The notes beneath the pieces were generated by a model. It saw nothing but the letters and a program-made list of their open reading frames with translations, was not told where the DNA came from and searched no databases. DNA of 64,000 nt from Haliotis asinina (Eukaryota; Mollusca; Gastropoda; Lepetellida; Haliotidae). The position numbers were made by a program, and so were the translations under genes. Positions 21,410-33,050 of this stretch are shown here, in pieces; within the stretch, counting starts at the first letter, position 1; each line of letters begins with the position of its first letter. Location: the NCBI RefSeq assembly GCF_037392515.1, contig NC_090283.1, forward strand, positions 23,836,749 to 23,900,748, in the 5' to 3' direction.

Positions 21410-21599
21410 ACATTCATGACCAGCTCGCATTTGACAAGCCGGTGCTCGTAAAACTCGCTGCAAAAAGTTAATAACAAGAAGTCTATTTCTGTATAATTTG
21501 AACAGTAATATAAATGACTGATGCACTTGAAATTAATGTTTCTAAAAGATTATAATTTGAAATGGGAAATGGGAAGTTTATCTTAACGGATAAACAAGG

Positions 21600-21692
21600 C
21601 AAAAAACAAAACAACAACAACAACAAAACAAAAACAAAAACAAAAACAAAAACAAACAACCAACCAAACAAACAAAACAAACAACAACAACT
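21600..21692. repeat. (AAC)n / (AAAAAC)n low-complexity run
   Basis: A/C-only sequence; 21693-21830 then contains two imperfect copies of an unplaced short repeat ending cgctcctttccgta / cgcccctttccgta. Confidence 0.9.
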
Positions 21693-22154
21693 CGTCCCAT
21701 CATAACATAAAGTCCAACAAGACTCGTCCCCCGTCCTTCCTCACCACTCGCTCCTTTCCGTAACCTACAACAAGACTCGTCCCCCATTATGCATCGCCAC
21801 TCGCCCCTTTCCGTACCCTCCCAAAAAGACCAACTTTTGATGCATGTTACTTGCGAACACCCCAAAAAACCAGCCTGACAAAAGTTGTCACTGGCACTTC
21901 TGTTGATTAAGGCAGTATGTGGTTATATAAAGCACCGTAAAAATATACATGGTCGTTTTGACATTTCTAAAGCAAGCTTCATTAAGTACGGACATTCGCA
22001 TCAGTCACATCGCTAAGCAGGAAATTGTGATCACAAAATATACTATAAGCAACTCCAATAATAAACACGAGAAATATACTCATCAACAAAAGAAGTCGTT
22101 CTCAGTGAAACAGTTAAGAAACTTCCAATACTTCAATCAAAACTGTTCAGCCCA

Positions 22155-22228
22155 GTCAGGTTCAGTCACACAGACGTTAGTCAGGTTCAGTCACACAGAC
22201 GTTAGTCAGGTTCAGTCACACAGACGTT
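22155..22228. repeat. 25-bp tandem repeat, 3 units
   Basis: gtcaggttcagtcacacaga plus cgtta repeats at 22155, 22180 and 22205 without change. Confidence 0.95.
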
Positions 22229-22441
22229 CCCTTCACATCAACTGAAAGTGTTGCAACTATCATTGGACATCCTCAGATATTGATTGATTGTTGTACAACC
22301 AGAATGAGACAGCCACACCAGGTACATTGATTGTGCAATTATCAAAGCAGGGTTTATTATTCCGGGCCTGTGCTCTGCCAGGAATTACGACATAGACGAC
22401 TAGCATGTGAAGTTTTCAGCTTCCAGTCCGTTACTGGCGCC

Positions 22442-22476
22442 ATGGTTCCACTGCTGGTAGTGTCGGTTATATTGAG
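22442..22476 (+). CDS. VWA-PAN gene exon 1 (signal peptide)
   Basis: ATG in a strong context (ggcgccATGG), 11 codons of hydrophobic leader, donor gtaagg at 22477. Ends in phase 2. A further upstream untranslated exon is possible. Confidence 0.72.
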
Positions 22477-22535
22477 GTAAGGTGTTACATTATTCCGTTC
22501 ACTGTTAACCAAATGTATGTATGCATGTGTGAGTG

Positions 22536-22579
<44 letters not shown>

Positions 22580-25500
22580 TGTGCACGTTCCTACCTGCCT
22601 GCATGTCTGCGTGTCTGCGTGTCTGCGTGTCTGCGTGTCTGCGTGTCTGCCTGTGTGCGTGCCTACATCGGTAATTTCGATGTGTCATGCGTGATTCAAT
22701 GTTATTCGAGATAACGAAGTACCTCTAAGAAGGGTTTGCCATTGGTAGCGGGGTACATTGCAAATTACCTCGCTTGTAAGTGGGGTACCTTGACAATAAC
22801 AGAAGCGCGCTTAGGTAATCAGAAACGACATTAATGTGTGATGTAAGACAAATTGCTATAGTATTATCTACAATGTCTTCATTGGAACGCAACTTTTGGA
22901 CACCCAGTTTGTGCTATAAGCAACAAAATTTACATAAGATACGCCTCAAGTCTCTGTTTCTGTACAACTCAGTTATGTGCACTTTTGTTTCCAAAAATGA
23001 CTTGTACGAGGAATAAACTTTAAGAAAGGAACTATTACCGATATCACTGCTTCAAGTCTGGAAACAGATATCCTTACAGAGTTGCTTAAACTTTGCCATA
23101 AATACATCTACGTCTCCAAAGTCTTGGGCAATTCACTCAAAACTATTCCAGATTTAAACAATGGAGAGCGAACATGAGAGACCCTGTCAGCATTTCCATT
23201 TTCGTCAAGTCTTTAAACATTTCATAGCAAGCTCGAGGATACCTATATCTACTCATTCTCAAGAGTCAACACCAGCACCTGCTATATACAACGACTAAAT
23301 AATTTATAACCATTTGATATCTGCCCAACTCTCCGAATATAGCTTTTGAAGACACAAACTTTCCTAAACCTAAATACTTCTTGAAAAAAAGAAGCCCTGA
23401 AGCTTTACAATATCTGTTCTAAATGTATATCCCCAAATTGCAGCACCATGAAGCAAAATAGGTGCTATTTTCAAGTCAGATATATTCTTAGTCATTTCAT
23501 GAGGTGCGTCATCAACATCTTTTTGACAGGAAAGCCCACTTTCATTTGCCGTAAACGACATAGATTAGACCACACGAGCCTTAAAGAAAATACGACACCA
23601 AAATACTTTTGATTATGACATGCTATTCAGTGAAGTTTGTTTTTATTATATTTATGTTCTAGAGGGGAAAATGTTGAGATAAGTTCCGTCGATATCATCT
23701 GGGTCATCAATGTAGTAGCTAAGTTTTAGTAGTGTTTATTAAAAGAAGGTACTTCCTCCAATTCTAATGTTGTTATTGTGAAATACGGTTTTGGAGATAA
23801 TATCATGTTCGTTCATCTTTTATGTTTAGGTTTACCTACAGAATTTCAGGACATGCCCCGAGAAGGAAAATTTATTGTTTGGTTTGTTAGTTTAACGTGA
23901 AGTTACCTTCATTATTTATAAGGTGGTCGCGAGATATTGAGATATGATCGCGGGATATTAATGAGAAATCATTTAAGGTTTCTAAATTTGGTCCTGAGTT
24001 CAAAAGTCGTCTGATCCATGACATTTCTTGAGAAGATGTTACTTGTCATATTTATAGAGCTTGAAGACCTCATTCATCATAGGATTTTGTAAGTATTTTC
24101 CTACTAATATCATCAGGTTTGTTACACAAATACCTAAAACAGAGTGATTTCAATTGTTTGATTAATCTATCGTTAGGATCCAAAAGCGACGCGAATAGAT
24201 GGGTGGGTTTTCCAAGATTTTTTTATTATGGTATATCTTTCCAGTCTAGTAAGATCACGCCTTTTAGTTTGTCCTTATATTTTTCAACTTTTTCAGCCAG
24301 GTTGTGTGGAAAGCTGATGTTAAAAGGGTGGAACTTTTCTTTTCCTAGTCTTTTTTCCATTGTCTACATACTAATACATCTGAGGTGCGCCGTGAGCCAA
24401 AATAGTTGTGTTTTACTCCTGTTTATTTTACGATCTGAGAAAGCTGCTCACATAGCTAGAGAATTTGACACAAGCTTCGCTACCATCTAAAATCAGCGTC
24501 GTATCGTCTGAGAACTGTGACATGATGTATTCTGTGTCCCCGATTATATTCTTTGTTTTAGAGTCATTAAAGCTAATATTTATGCGCATAATACAAATAA
24601 ACAGGGGAGCAGTGGGTCACCTTGTCTGCAGCTTTTTGTGATTCAAAAGGAATCTGTCCCAGAGTGCATTAATAAGACTGCTTGGTGTGATATTTTTATC
24701 CAGTGGTTGACGGAACGGTCAACGTTCAAGAAAGTCAGACATTTTGTGGACAGCCCGCGTTGTCAAAAGACCTTTTCAAACTAATCAGTGAAAGCAAACT
24801 AATTTTTCCCATGCATTCCTTACAGTAGTATCGTATCGTATCGTATCGTAACGTATCGTATCGTATCGTAACGTATCGTATCGTATCGTATCGTATCGTA
24901 TCGTAACGTATCGTATCGTATCGTATCGTATCGTATCGTATCGTATCGTAACGTATCGTATCGTAACGTAGACAACTCTTGTGCATTCTCCAATATATCG
25001 GTTTGTTATAAAACCATTCTGCTCTTTGCTTTTTATGCCGGATGATACTGTTTTAATTCTATTTACAACTGTCGAAGAATATAGTTTATAGGAGACAGTT
25101 AAAAGGGATCCAGGCATCCAGTCTGTAGATGCTGCCACCACTTATGCATGCTGGGGCGGCGGGGTAGCTACGTGATTACGACGTTTGCTCGTAACGCCAA
25201 AACCTCAGGTTCAGTTCAACAATAGTTTCTGGTGTCCCCCGTCGTGATATTGTGGGAGTATTGCAAAAAACGGCCCAAATCTTCACTCATTTCTTTCACC
25301 TAACCGATAAACGTCTAAGGCCTGCAACCCGAGACACTTGATATCATTGTCAAACATTGTTCAAAACGGCATAAAACAATGTTAACTCACTCTTGTAATT
25401 CACTGGCTACTGCTGGTACTTTGATAATAATCAAATTCCGTCTGCTTGTTTCATTTCTCAGCTTCATGGCAGGAAGAACGTTGATGACGGGAGCGGTTAC

Positions 25501-27761
25501 AGGTACGTCTCCAGCGCAAAGTTGCAACAGTCTTTGTTCACACCCACTTGAGGATTCTCTCTTACACACTGTTGTTTCCCACAAAAACATCGATGCTCAT
25601 GCTGTTGATCACTGGATTGTCGGGTCCGAATTCGATTACATACAGATCTCTGCTATATAGCTGTATATATATTGCTGAGTGTGGCGTTGACCAACAAACA
25701 AACAATGTGAATAGTGTCACAGTGAAGTGTATCTAATGTTTGTCATCCAATGTAATGACTCCGTTCCTGGAGGCGTCAAATCTATGTCTAGTCCATGCAG
25801 CTTAATATGGAATCCACGGTGTGAGTAGATCCCACATCGGTGACACATAACGCATGATATAGTCTTCTCCTGGTGCTTCTTCTCCTGGTGCTTCTTCTCC
25901 TGTACAGTACTTGTTGATGTTCCTCGCGATTGAACCATATACTGGTTAAAATTGCTATCATGTGTATTCACAGTAGACGAAATAGTGTGTGAGTGAGTTT
26001 ACTGTTACGCCGCACTCAGAAACATTCAAGCTAAATGGCGGTGATCTGTAAATCGACTGTGGACCAGACAATCCAGTGATCAACAACATGGGCATCGATC
26101 TGCGCAGCTGGGAACGGATGACATGTGTCAACCAAGTCAGCGAGCCTGACCACCCGATCCCGTTAGTCGCCTCTTACGACATGCATAGTCGCCTTTTATG
26201 GCAGGCATAGGTTGCTGAAGGCCTGTTCTATCCAGGATAGATATCCAGGTCTCCTCTCGATGGAACCATTTACTAGTTAACATTGCTACCATGTGTCCTC
26301 ACAGTAGACGAAATGAAAAAGTGTCAAAATCCCGTGAAGTTAATTACTGTGCAGATCGAACGATTTCCCCTCTATTCATGCCGCTGTTGCCTTCAAAATG
26401 TTTTTAGATGTTGAACCATGTCAGGTCTAATTTCAGATTGTGGATCTCATAAGAGGGATGTCCTTTTCATGGTTGACAACGCAAGCATGAACAGAACGGA
26501 GTTCGCCATCCTGAAACAGGTGCTGGTTGATATAGTTGATAGCTTCACGATCAGCCCCGATAACATCCAGGTTTCTGTAACCACGTATCCTGACACCGTA
26601 ATGCTCCTGTGGCTGTCGTTCAGGACTGACAAAGAAAGGTTAAAAAAGAGCATTCTGAACCTTGAGCCAAACTCCAAAAACCCACCCTTGTCCCCAACAA
26701 ATGCAATTAATGTGGCTAAACTGTATGTGTTTGGAGGAGCAGATCGGGCTGATGCGTCTGATGTTGTTCTTCTATTCGCCGGCAATGAGCTGTACTTAAC
26801 GGAAGAGGATTTCAAGAAAAGCAACGATTTGAAGGGAGTCAAGAAGGTGGAGTGGTATTGTCTTGGAGTGAAGAATGCGAAGGTTCCTCAGCTGAATCAA
26901 TTTGCAAGCCTTCCATCATCCGATCACGTGTACTTCTCGGACAGCTATTCCAACCTCGGGGCCCTAGTTCCGGAACTCGCACAGATTGCATGTATGTGAA
27001 AATGTCAAAATACCACCTAGATTCGATTCGATTTTCGGAACTCGGCTCTCGACTCTCGACTCTATTATTTTCGACTCGATTCTTCACACAAGTAAAACAT
27101 CAGATTTAACTTAACTTTCATAGTTTATTAAACAAAACTTATAACACTGAAAACTTTTCCCAAGATTTGACTAGGACATGAGAAATGTAAACGATGTAAC
27201 CTTCTTTTAAAAAACCCCCCAAAAAACAAAAAAAAAACCAAAACGTGATCTTTAAACACAGAACAGCGCTTTTGACTTTCGTTCCCCCATGTCAAGGTGC
27301 ATAAGAGAGGAGTTAAACAGATAAAAAGTCAAGTGCTTTCAGACTTTTTTCAAAAAAAGTAAATACATGAAGCAACAAATTCAAAAAGAGAAATATATGG
27401 AAATAACTGACATAGATATTCAAAAATCGAATCAAAATAGCGATAATGGTTATCGTATATCGAAACTGAGGTGTCTGATTCTGTTTGGGAACAATGGAAA
27501 CGAATCGCTGCAGCTCTGTTCTGAAGCTGCCAAACTGTCTAGAGCTTCAGTTTCACTAATTAGCCTATATGTTAGTCACTCGTTGGAGGCTGACGATCAG
27601 TTCTTCATAGATTTAATAACATGACACTTATAAAATATGCCGTGGCGAGGTATCCGCTTGCTTAAAGCATTCGCTGTGCAGGAGATCCGGGTACCATTCC
27701 CATATGGATGAAATGTTTGTGTCCCCCGCCGTGATATTGCTGCAATATTGCTTTAAATTGC

Positions 27762-27806
<45 letters not shown>

Positions 27807-29091
27807 TTCACTCTTATATGGTGAAAAGCCCTGTTTATGCGACCAATAGATTGTGGGGTGGTGAAAGTAGAGTCCAAGGCTGGTTTTTGTCGGATCACAA
27901 CTATACAGACTAAAAGAACGTCCTGAAGAGCCGCCTGAGAGTTAACGTTTTTGTTGTTAAAGGTCATTATTCGATCTTCACATAGAATTATTCTAGTAAA
28001 GTTTAATCGCAATACCAGTGAATACGAAATCCCCTATCTCGATAATCAAAAGTTCACAGTCACGTAGAAATAAGTGACAGGTTTTTGTTCTTTCAGGTGA
28101 CAACTGTAGCATGGCACCATGTCAGGGCAGTCAGATCTGTGACCTGTTGACGAACACGTGCGTTGATCAAACCCCAAAGGGTAAGAATGATAATAATAAT
28201 TTCAATAACAGCCTTCATATTCTCAGTGTGTATGTTGGGGGCGGGGTGGGGTTTCGACCTGGTAGTGCTCACTGAGGGAAACCCCATTACCTGAGTAGTC
28301 TGCGTGTAGGGGCAAGGGTTCCTGAGTTCATGAGGAGCCTTACAACCTGGCTGTGCCCGACCAGGGGACGATGGGGTAGCCCAGTGGTTCACCCGTTCAC
28401 TCGTCACGCCGAAGGCCCGAGTTCGATCACCGACATGGGTATGATGTGTGAAGCCCATTTCTGCTCATCCCAACCGTGATATTGCTGTAATATTGCTGTT
28501 ATATTGCTGAAAGCGGCGTAAACCCATACTCACTCAGTGTCCGACCGCTCTTTGCTGCATTTATGAATCTGAACCTGTAAATTGCGGAGTACTCGCGTCC
28601 CGGGCAGTGATCCACTGACCGCCTCATGCGACCGGCAATAGTTTCAGCGGAGTGTACCAGTTTGGAAATAGTACTGTCATATTATCGGGGCGAATACTGG
28701 AGTCGAATTTTAATTATAGGGATCCTCGTTTAAAGATTGAAATATTTTAATGTGTAAGTATGATCTCAAAATTTATATTTAATCTCAATATCACTTCAGT
28801 GTTATTATTTAATTCAATTCAGAAGTTACAGCCCCTAGGAAGGATTGTGCCATGAATCATTACCAGCGACAATCTCATCGAATCAGTGGATGCCCCGTCG
28901 TCATGACAACCTTTGCAGAGTCATCTATTGTTTGCGCTGTCCACTGCCGTTCGACTGAAGGATGTACCGATTTCAATATGGCGCGGAAAGCAGACATCTT
29001 GGACAATTGCCAGTTGGTGAAATGCACGGCTGCAGACATGTTGACCGTATCTGGAGATTATGACTTCTACACACCAACTTGTGTTCCATAA
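22442..29091 (+). CDS. Secreted VWA / Cys-rich / PAN-apple protein, five-exon gene
   Basis: Exons 22442-22476, 25462-25502, 26437-26991, 28097-28180 and 28823-29091 have matching splice phases (2, 1, 1, 1) and total 984 bases: 327 residues plus TAA. Residues 1-16 form a signal peptide (MVPLLVVSVILSFMAG). Residues 26-211 are a von Willebrand factor A domain (RDVLFMVDNASM ... SPTNAINVAKLY ... ASDVVLLFAGN). Residues 211-238 are a short four-cysteine module (CDNCSMAPC, ICDLLTNTC). Residues 239-327 are a PAN/apple-like domain (CAVHCRSTEGCTDFNM). The metal site of the VWA domain looks degenerate (DNASM instead of DxSxS, FAGN instead of a TDG-like motif). The likely role is extracellular adhesion or ligand binding. 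The product cannot be named further. Confidence 0.82.
22526..22660. repeat. (GT)n, (GTGC)n and 8-bp GTGTCTGC microsatellites
   Basis: Three successive simple arrays in intron 1 of the VWA-PAN gene. Confidence 0.95.
22860..23575 (-). pseudogene. LINE ORF2 C-terminal fragment (Jockey/CR1-like), decayed
   Basis: Minus strand reads KIAPILLHGAAIWGY then IVKLQGFFF, a typical region downstream of the reverse transcriptase domain, then ASKAIFGELGRYQM-like sequence across frameshifts. Several stops and frameshifts. Antisense in intron 1 of the VWA-PAN gene. Confidence 0.7.
23690..25140 (-). pseudogene. L1-type LINE reverse transcriptase fragment, decayed
   Basis: Minus strand shows, in order, LLTVSYKLYSSTVVNRIK and KEQNGFITNRYIGECTRVVY (RT palm start), a pentanucleotide array, a RQGDP-like block (LQTR-PTAPLF), then the catalytic box YIMSQFSDDTTLILDGS and post-RT sequence to about 23690. 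Stops and frameshifts throughout. Antisense in intron 1 of the VWA-PAN gene. Confidence 0.8.
24829..24968. repeat. (TCGTA)n pentanucleotide array with ACGTA variants
   Basis: About 28 units inserted within or expanded from the LINE sequence right after its RVVY codons. Confidence 0.95.
25153..25290 (+). repeat. SINE-B copy, diverged
   Basis: ggggcggcggggtagctacg, tttctggtgtcccccgtcgt, weakened tail. Confidence 0.85.
25462..25502 (+). CDS. VWA-PAN gene exon 2 (41-base exon)
   Basis: Acceptor with a good pyrimidine tract (tttcatttctcag) and donor gtacgt at 25503. It converts phase 2 to phase 1, exactly what is needed to join exon 1 to exon 3; the residues are SFMAGRTLMTGAVT. Confidence 0.72.
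25589..25690 (+). repeat. SINE-A fragment (3' half)
   Basis: catcgatgctcatgctgttg, gatcactggattgtcgggtc, tail ttgctgagtgtggcgtt. Confidence 0.85.
25987..26252 (-). repeat. SINE-A copy, near full length
   Basis: gtgtgagtgagtttactgtt, gaccagacaatccagtgatc, ccgttagtcgcctcttacga, gcctgttctatcc. Confidence 0.93.
26437..26991 (+). CDS. VWA-PAN gene exon 3 (VWA domain)
   Basis: Acceptor ctaatttcag, donor gtatgt at 26992; 555 bases, phase 1 to 1, encodes the whole VWA domain. Confidence 0.88.
26992..27641 (+). other. Intron 3 of the VWA-PAN gene (first part)
   Basis: Short run of actcg/ctctcgactc sequence at 27020-27080, then AT-rich sequence; nothing else recognised. Confidence 0.5.
27642..27805 (+). 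repeat. SINE-B copy ending in a (CGCA)n array
   Basis: gtggcgaggtatccgcttgc and gtgtcccccgccgtgatatt; the usual ctcactcactc tail is replaced by about 11 cgca units (27761-27805). Confidence 0.85.
28097..28180 (+). CDS. VWA-PAN gene exon 4 (Cys-rich module)
   Basis: Acceptor ttgttctttcag, donor gtaaga at 28181; 84 bases, phase 1 to 1, a complete small module. Confidence 0.85.
28364..28537 (+). repeat. SINE-B copy
   Basis: gatggggtagcccagtggtt, gcccgagttcgatcaccga, tail gcggcgtaaacccatactca; the gatattgctgtaat segment is repeated once. Confidence 0.92.
28823..29091 (+). CDS. VWA-PAN gene exon 5 (PAN/apple domain, stop)
   Basis: Acceptor attcaattcag; ends in TAA at 29089-29091. No AATAAA seen within 250 bases downstream. 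Confidence 0.85.
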
Positions 29092-29364
29092 CGTCACAAC
29101 TCATTTATTTAACCTACGCTTTGTATTGTTTGTGTTTACAGCATATAAGCACATGCTGTTCGTCTAGTGATTTATTTATCCTTCTGACATGCTTCGGTTG
29201 AGATCGAACGCTCTATCGGTGCTTTATAATGCAAGAAATGTACCCTTTTGTACTTACGTCATATTTTGTTGACGTCACAAAGCTGCTCAGTTATTTCTCC
29301 ATGATCTCAAGCATCTTCGTGCTTTAACTACTGTAGTTCAGGGGTAATCAGACAGAGCGTATTC

Positions 29365-30800
29365 TATTCATATATACTCTTCAAAAAGAAAAAAAAAGAA
29401 ACTTGACATGGGAACAATTTGAATTACTGGAAAATGTTTGACACAAATCAACTCATACTGAATCAAAACATGTGGAGGAGTGGTCCCAGACGCCAAAACG
29501 TTTGAAAACAGAAACGTTCAACAAAACGTAACGTTACACTAATGTCTGTTGTGAATCGCTGAAACGCACCCAGCATTAAATGCACGTGGATCATGATACA
29601 GTGTATCACCATGAGTTAAAGCCTATGACTGTAGGTTTTAAAACCGCATCAATGATACTCCACATCCATTGCTTTAAGCCATAGATAAGCCATAAACTAC
29701 AGATGAGAATGAAAAGACTAACGGAAGCTCAGCGACACAATGCCATCGGGCGTTTAGAATGATGGGCATCGCAGCATGAGGTGGCAAGGCACTTCAGCGT
29801 GTCCAGACATACCATCTCAAACCTGTGGACCCGATACAACAATACCGTGAGTGTTAATCACAGACCCTCAAGACAGCATTCGGCATCTCCTTTCCTCTAT
29901 GGATCGCCGCTCCTACATTCAAATAGTCCTCTTTCGGTTTTCCAAACACTTTCTGGATAATCATGGTTTAGAAATTTGTAAAGGGACGATTTTACCTAAA
30001 CTGAGCAATGACGTCATGTTTGAATAAGTAATATGCTCTCAGTAAACCCAAAAACAGAATGTCAAGTGTCTTTTCTTTTTTGTATTTTGAAGAATATATC
30101 TTTTTTTAATGATACTTTTCAATATGACAAACAAGTAACAACTTGTGCCAATACCTTTTATGTTGAACTAACAACAGGTCAGGGACGGCAGGTGATATTA
30201 AACTTAGAGAATAAGTCCAACAGCTGGTTAAGTTCTAACATTGAACCGACGGAATCATTTAAAGAAATGGGTGAATCACAGCTTTGGACAAAGAGAATCA
30301 GCCGGAGAACTCAAGTCTTGACATTGAACTGTGAGTACCACTCGAACATGTGGGTAGGTCATAGCATTGAGCTCTGCGGATTGTACGTTTGGACGGAGGT
30401 AATTAGCCGAACAACTAAAGTCATACCACTGGACCCATCGATTGTGGTGTTTTACGATGGTAAGATGTGTATTCACGGTGCACAGCGAGCAGCCACTCCA
30501 CATCCATTGCTTTATGCCACTATAGATGAGAATGAAACTAACAGAATGTCATCGGCCGTTTACAATGATGGGCATCACAGCATGATTTGGCAAGGCACTT
30601 CAGCGTGTCCAGACACACCATCTCAAACCTGTGGACCTGATACAACAATACTGGGAGTGTTAATGACAGGCCCCGGTCAGGGCGACCTCGGTATGACAAC
30701 AAGTCATACCACTGGAGCCAGCGATTCTGGTGTTATACGATGCAAAGACGTACATTCACGATGCATAGCGCGCGGCCACCCCTATTGCGACAAATGAGCG
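29365..30800 (+). pseudogene. Rearranged Tc1-type transposon debris
   Basis: 29707-29900 encodes the N-terminal helix-turn-helix of a Tc1-type transposase (RLTEAQRHNAIGRLE, then QHEVARHFSVSRHTISNLW, RYNNT), broken by a stop after RLE. A second, more diverged copy of the same stretch is at 30500-30680, and 30400-30500 resembles 30690-30790, so pieces have been shuffled or duplicated. The element end cttcaaaaagaaa lies at about 29379. The 254-codon open frame at 30033-30797 is not in the transposase frame and is judged accidental. Confidence 0.75.
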
Positions 30801-30934
30801 CGTCCCACATCAAAGCGTGACTGTCAGTGGAAGCTTCCAGTCCTGTGAATTTACGCCTTTATACGATACAAGCATGTGAGCAAATGTATGTTATCGTCAG
30901 ACTTGTTTTTTGGTGGAATATTGTTTACTGTAAA

Positions 30935-31335
30935 CCAAACGTCATCGCGTATTGTAATCTGATTTTTTTAAAAACATGATCGAATGGCATTCCATTCCTG
31001 GAAATTCCTGTTTGCGTATTGAAATGTACAATACCGCACACAATTTTATTGCTCCGTTGTCAGCAGTTGTGACGTAATTCAAATTATATTGTGACGTAAA
31101 GTCGGACTGACATCACAAATGAGCAGTCCCAGATGATGCCATGGGAACCAGCTGAAACGGCCAGCTGATGACACTTCACTGCTGTACCCACACTTGATGT
31201 GTAAATGAGACAGTTAAACTCGTGTGGGACTTATGGTTTACTTTTAATGTTTACGATGTCGATAAACATCATGTGTTGGCCAATTTCGCGGCTCCGTAAA
31301 ACCCGGAAATTGGCTAACACATGATCCTTATCTCC
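30935..31335 (+). repeat. Palindrome-tailed repeat, copy 3 (intermediate tail)
   Basis: Shares gatgccatgggaaccagctg, cagctgatgacacttcactg and tcgataaacatcatgtgttg with copy 1. The terminal stem is short: tgttggccaatttc ... ggaaattggctaaca. Confidence 0.8.
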
Positions 31336-31537
31336 AAAACGTGTTTTAAAATTGTATACTGTCATTTGCAAGCATGTTAGTGCATGTTTGATATTACCAG
31401 CCCTGTTATTGGTGGATTAATGTTTAATGCGTTTTAAAATGGTATGTTGCCATCCATCATGACAAGACGCCATGAATATTTAATTTGTTAATTTTTCTAC
31501 AATAAATCAAATAAATGTGAATTATTGTTCGCTGGTG

Positions 31538-31606
31538 TTATGCCAACCTGTACCTGAGTTTGGACCAAACAAACAAGTGATCTATATAATGAGTATCGAT
31601 CAACAC
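31538..31606 (-). repeat. SINE-A fragment
   Basis: gagtttggaccaaacaaaca agtgatc ... gagtatcgatcaac. Confidence 0.55.
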
Positions 31607-31830
31607 TAGGGTGTGTGTGGGGTGGGTGGGGGGTGGGGATGGGAGGTGCAGTGACATGCTCTCCCTCCCTGTGATGGCAGCTGTCTTCTACTAACATAAT
31701 AATGAACAACATTTCAACGAATAAAAATTAGAGTCTGATTTCAATTTTTATAATTGCACTTTACCCCAATGTACGTCGCGCAGAAGATCCAACCTAGGAC
31801 ACATATTCCATTAATCGTCAAATACATATC

Positions 31831-31902
31831 CTTCAATGGCCTAGTGGATGGAGCGTCTGCCTATAGAGCAAAGGGTTGTGGTTGAATCCCCCCTCAAAAA
31901 AA
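31831..31902 (+). repeat. tRNA-like SINE head or tRNA pseudogene
   Basis: Contains an A-box-like tggcctagtggatgg and a B-box-like ggttgaatccc. The acceptor ends do not pair, so it is not a functional tRNA gene. Confidence 0.45.
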
Positions 31903-32037
31903 CCCAAAAAAACATCGTGCAAAGATATGAATACAAAAGGACACAATAGTGAATCCCTAGTTGCGTCAAGATATCACTACAGACGGATAACATGTTGGAA
32001 AAATGTAATTGTTTTGATTGTTTTGTTTATTACGCAG

Positions 32038-32094
32038 CCAGTGGCCTACAAACAATCGAGTCAATGGACAAGACGGTCAAGTGATCAGCCGTAC
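32038..32094 (-). repeat. SINE-A fragment
   Basis: acaatcgagtcaatggacaa, ggtcaagtgatcagc. Confidence 0.5.
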
Positions 32095-32134
32095 CATCAA
32101 CCCAAATGGGATACGAGGACTTGTTGAGGGGAGA

Positions 32135-33050
32135 GAGAGTTCAGACATAGATTAGGTTGGGAGGTAATACAGTTCAGATATTCATGACGTGGATGAAAAT
32201 ACAGTTCAGATAGACATGGATTCAGGGCAGCTCGAGTTCAGACATAGATGAGGTTAGGGAAAATAAAGTTCAGACATAAATGTGACTAGGGAGGCCCACT
32301 TCAGACATAGATGAGGTTATAGGATATACAGTTCAGACATAGACGAGGTTGGGGATCCAGTTCAGACATGGACGAGGTTGGGGGATCCAGTTCAGACATA
32401 GACGAGGTTGGGGGATCCAGTTCAGACATAGACGAGGTTGGGGATCCGGTTCAGACATGGACGAGGTTAGGGGATCCGGTTCAGACATAGACGAGGTAGG
32501 GGGATCCAGTTCAGACATGGACGAGGTAAGGGGTTCCGGTTCAGACATAGACGAGGTTGGGGGATCCAGTTCAGACATAGACGAGGTAAGGGGATCCAGT
32601 TCAGACACAGACAAGGTTAGGCATTCAGTTCAGACATAGACGAGGTAAGGGGATCCAGTTCAGACACAGACAAGGTTAGGCATCCAGTTCAGACATAGAC
32701 GAGGTAAGGGGATCCAGTTCAGACACAGACAAGGTTAGGCATCCAGTTCAGACATAGACGAGGTAAGGGGATCCAGTTCAGACACAGACAAGGTTAGGCA
32801 TCCAGTTCAGACATAGACGAGGTAAGGGGATCCAGTTCAGATATAAACGAGTTTAGGCAGGCCCATGTCCGACATGGACGAGATAAGGGGATCCAGTTCA
32901 GACGTAGATGAGGTAAGGGGATCCAGTTCAGACATATATGAGGTTAGGGGATCCAGTTCAGACTTAAACTAGGTTAGGGGATCCAGTTCAGACATAGACG
33001 AGCTTAGGAGAGGCCCATGTCAGACATAAATGCATTTAGGGGAGATACAG
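32135..33050. repeat. About 30-bp minisatellite with a 59-bp higher-order unit
   Basis: Units of the form gacgaggttgggggatccag ttcagacata repeat about 30 times. At 32581, 32640, 32699, 32758 and 32817 the same two-unit block recurs at exactly 59 bases, so a dimer was amplified. Open frames across it are repeat artefacts. Confidence 0.95.

Noticed and set aside
30033..30797. 254-codon open frame (+)
   Set aside because: It overlaps shuffled Tc1 transposon pieces in a different frame from the transposase, has no domain, signal or splice logic, and uses duplicated debris at both ends.
31831..31902. Possible tRNA gene
   Set aside because: A- and B-box-like sequences are present but the acceptor stem does not pair; more likely a SINE head.
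32333..32639. Repetitive 93-96-codon frames
   Set aside because: Minisatellite units with few stops; open on both strands.
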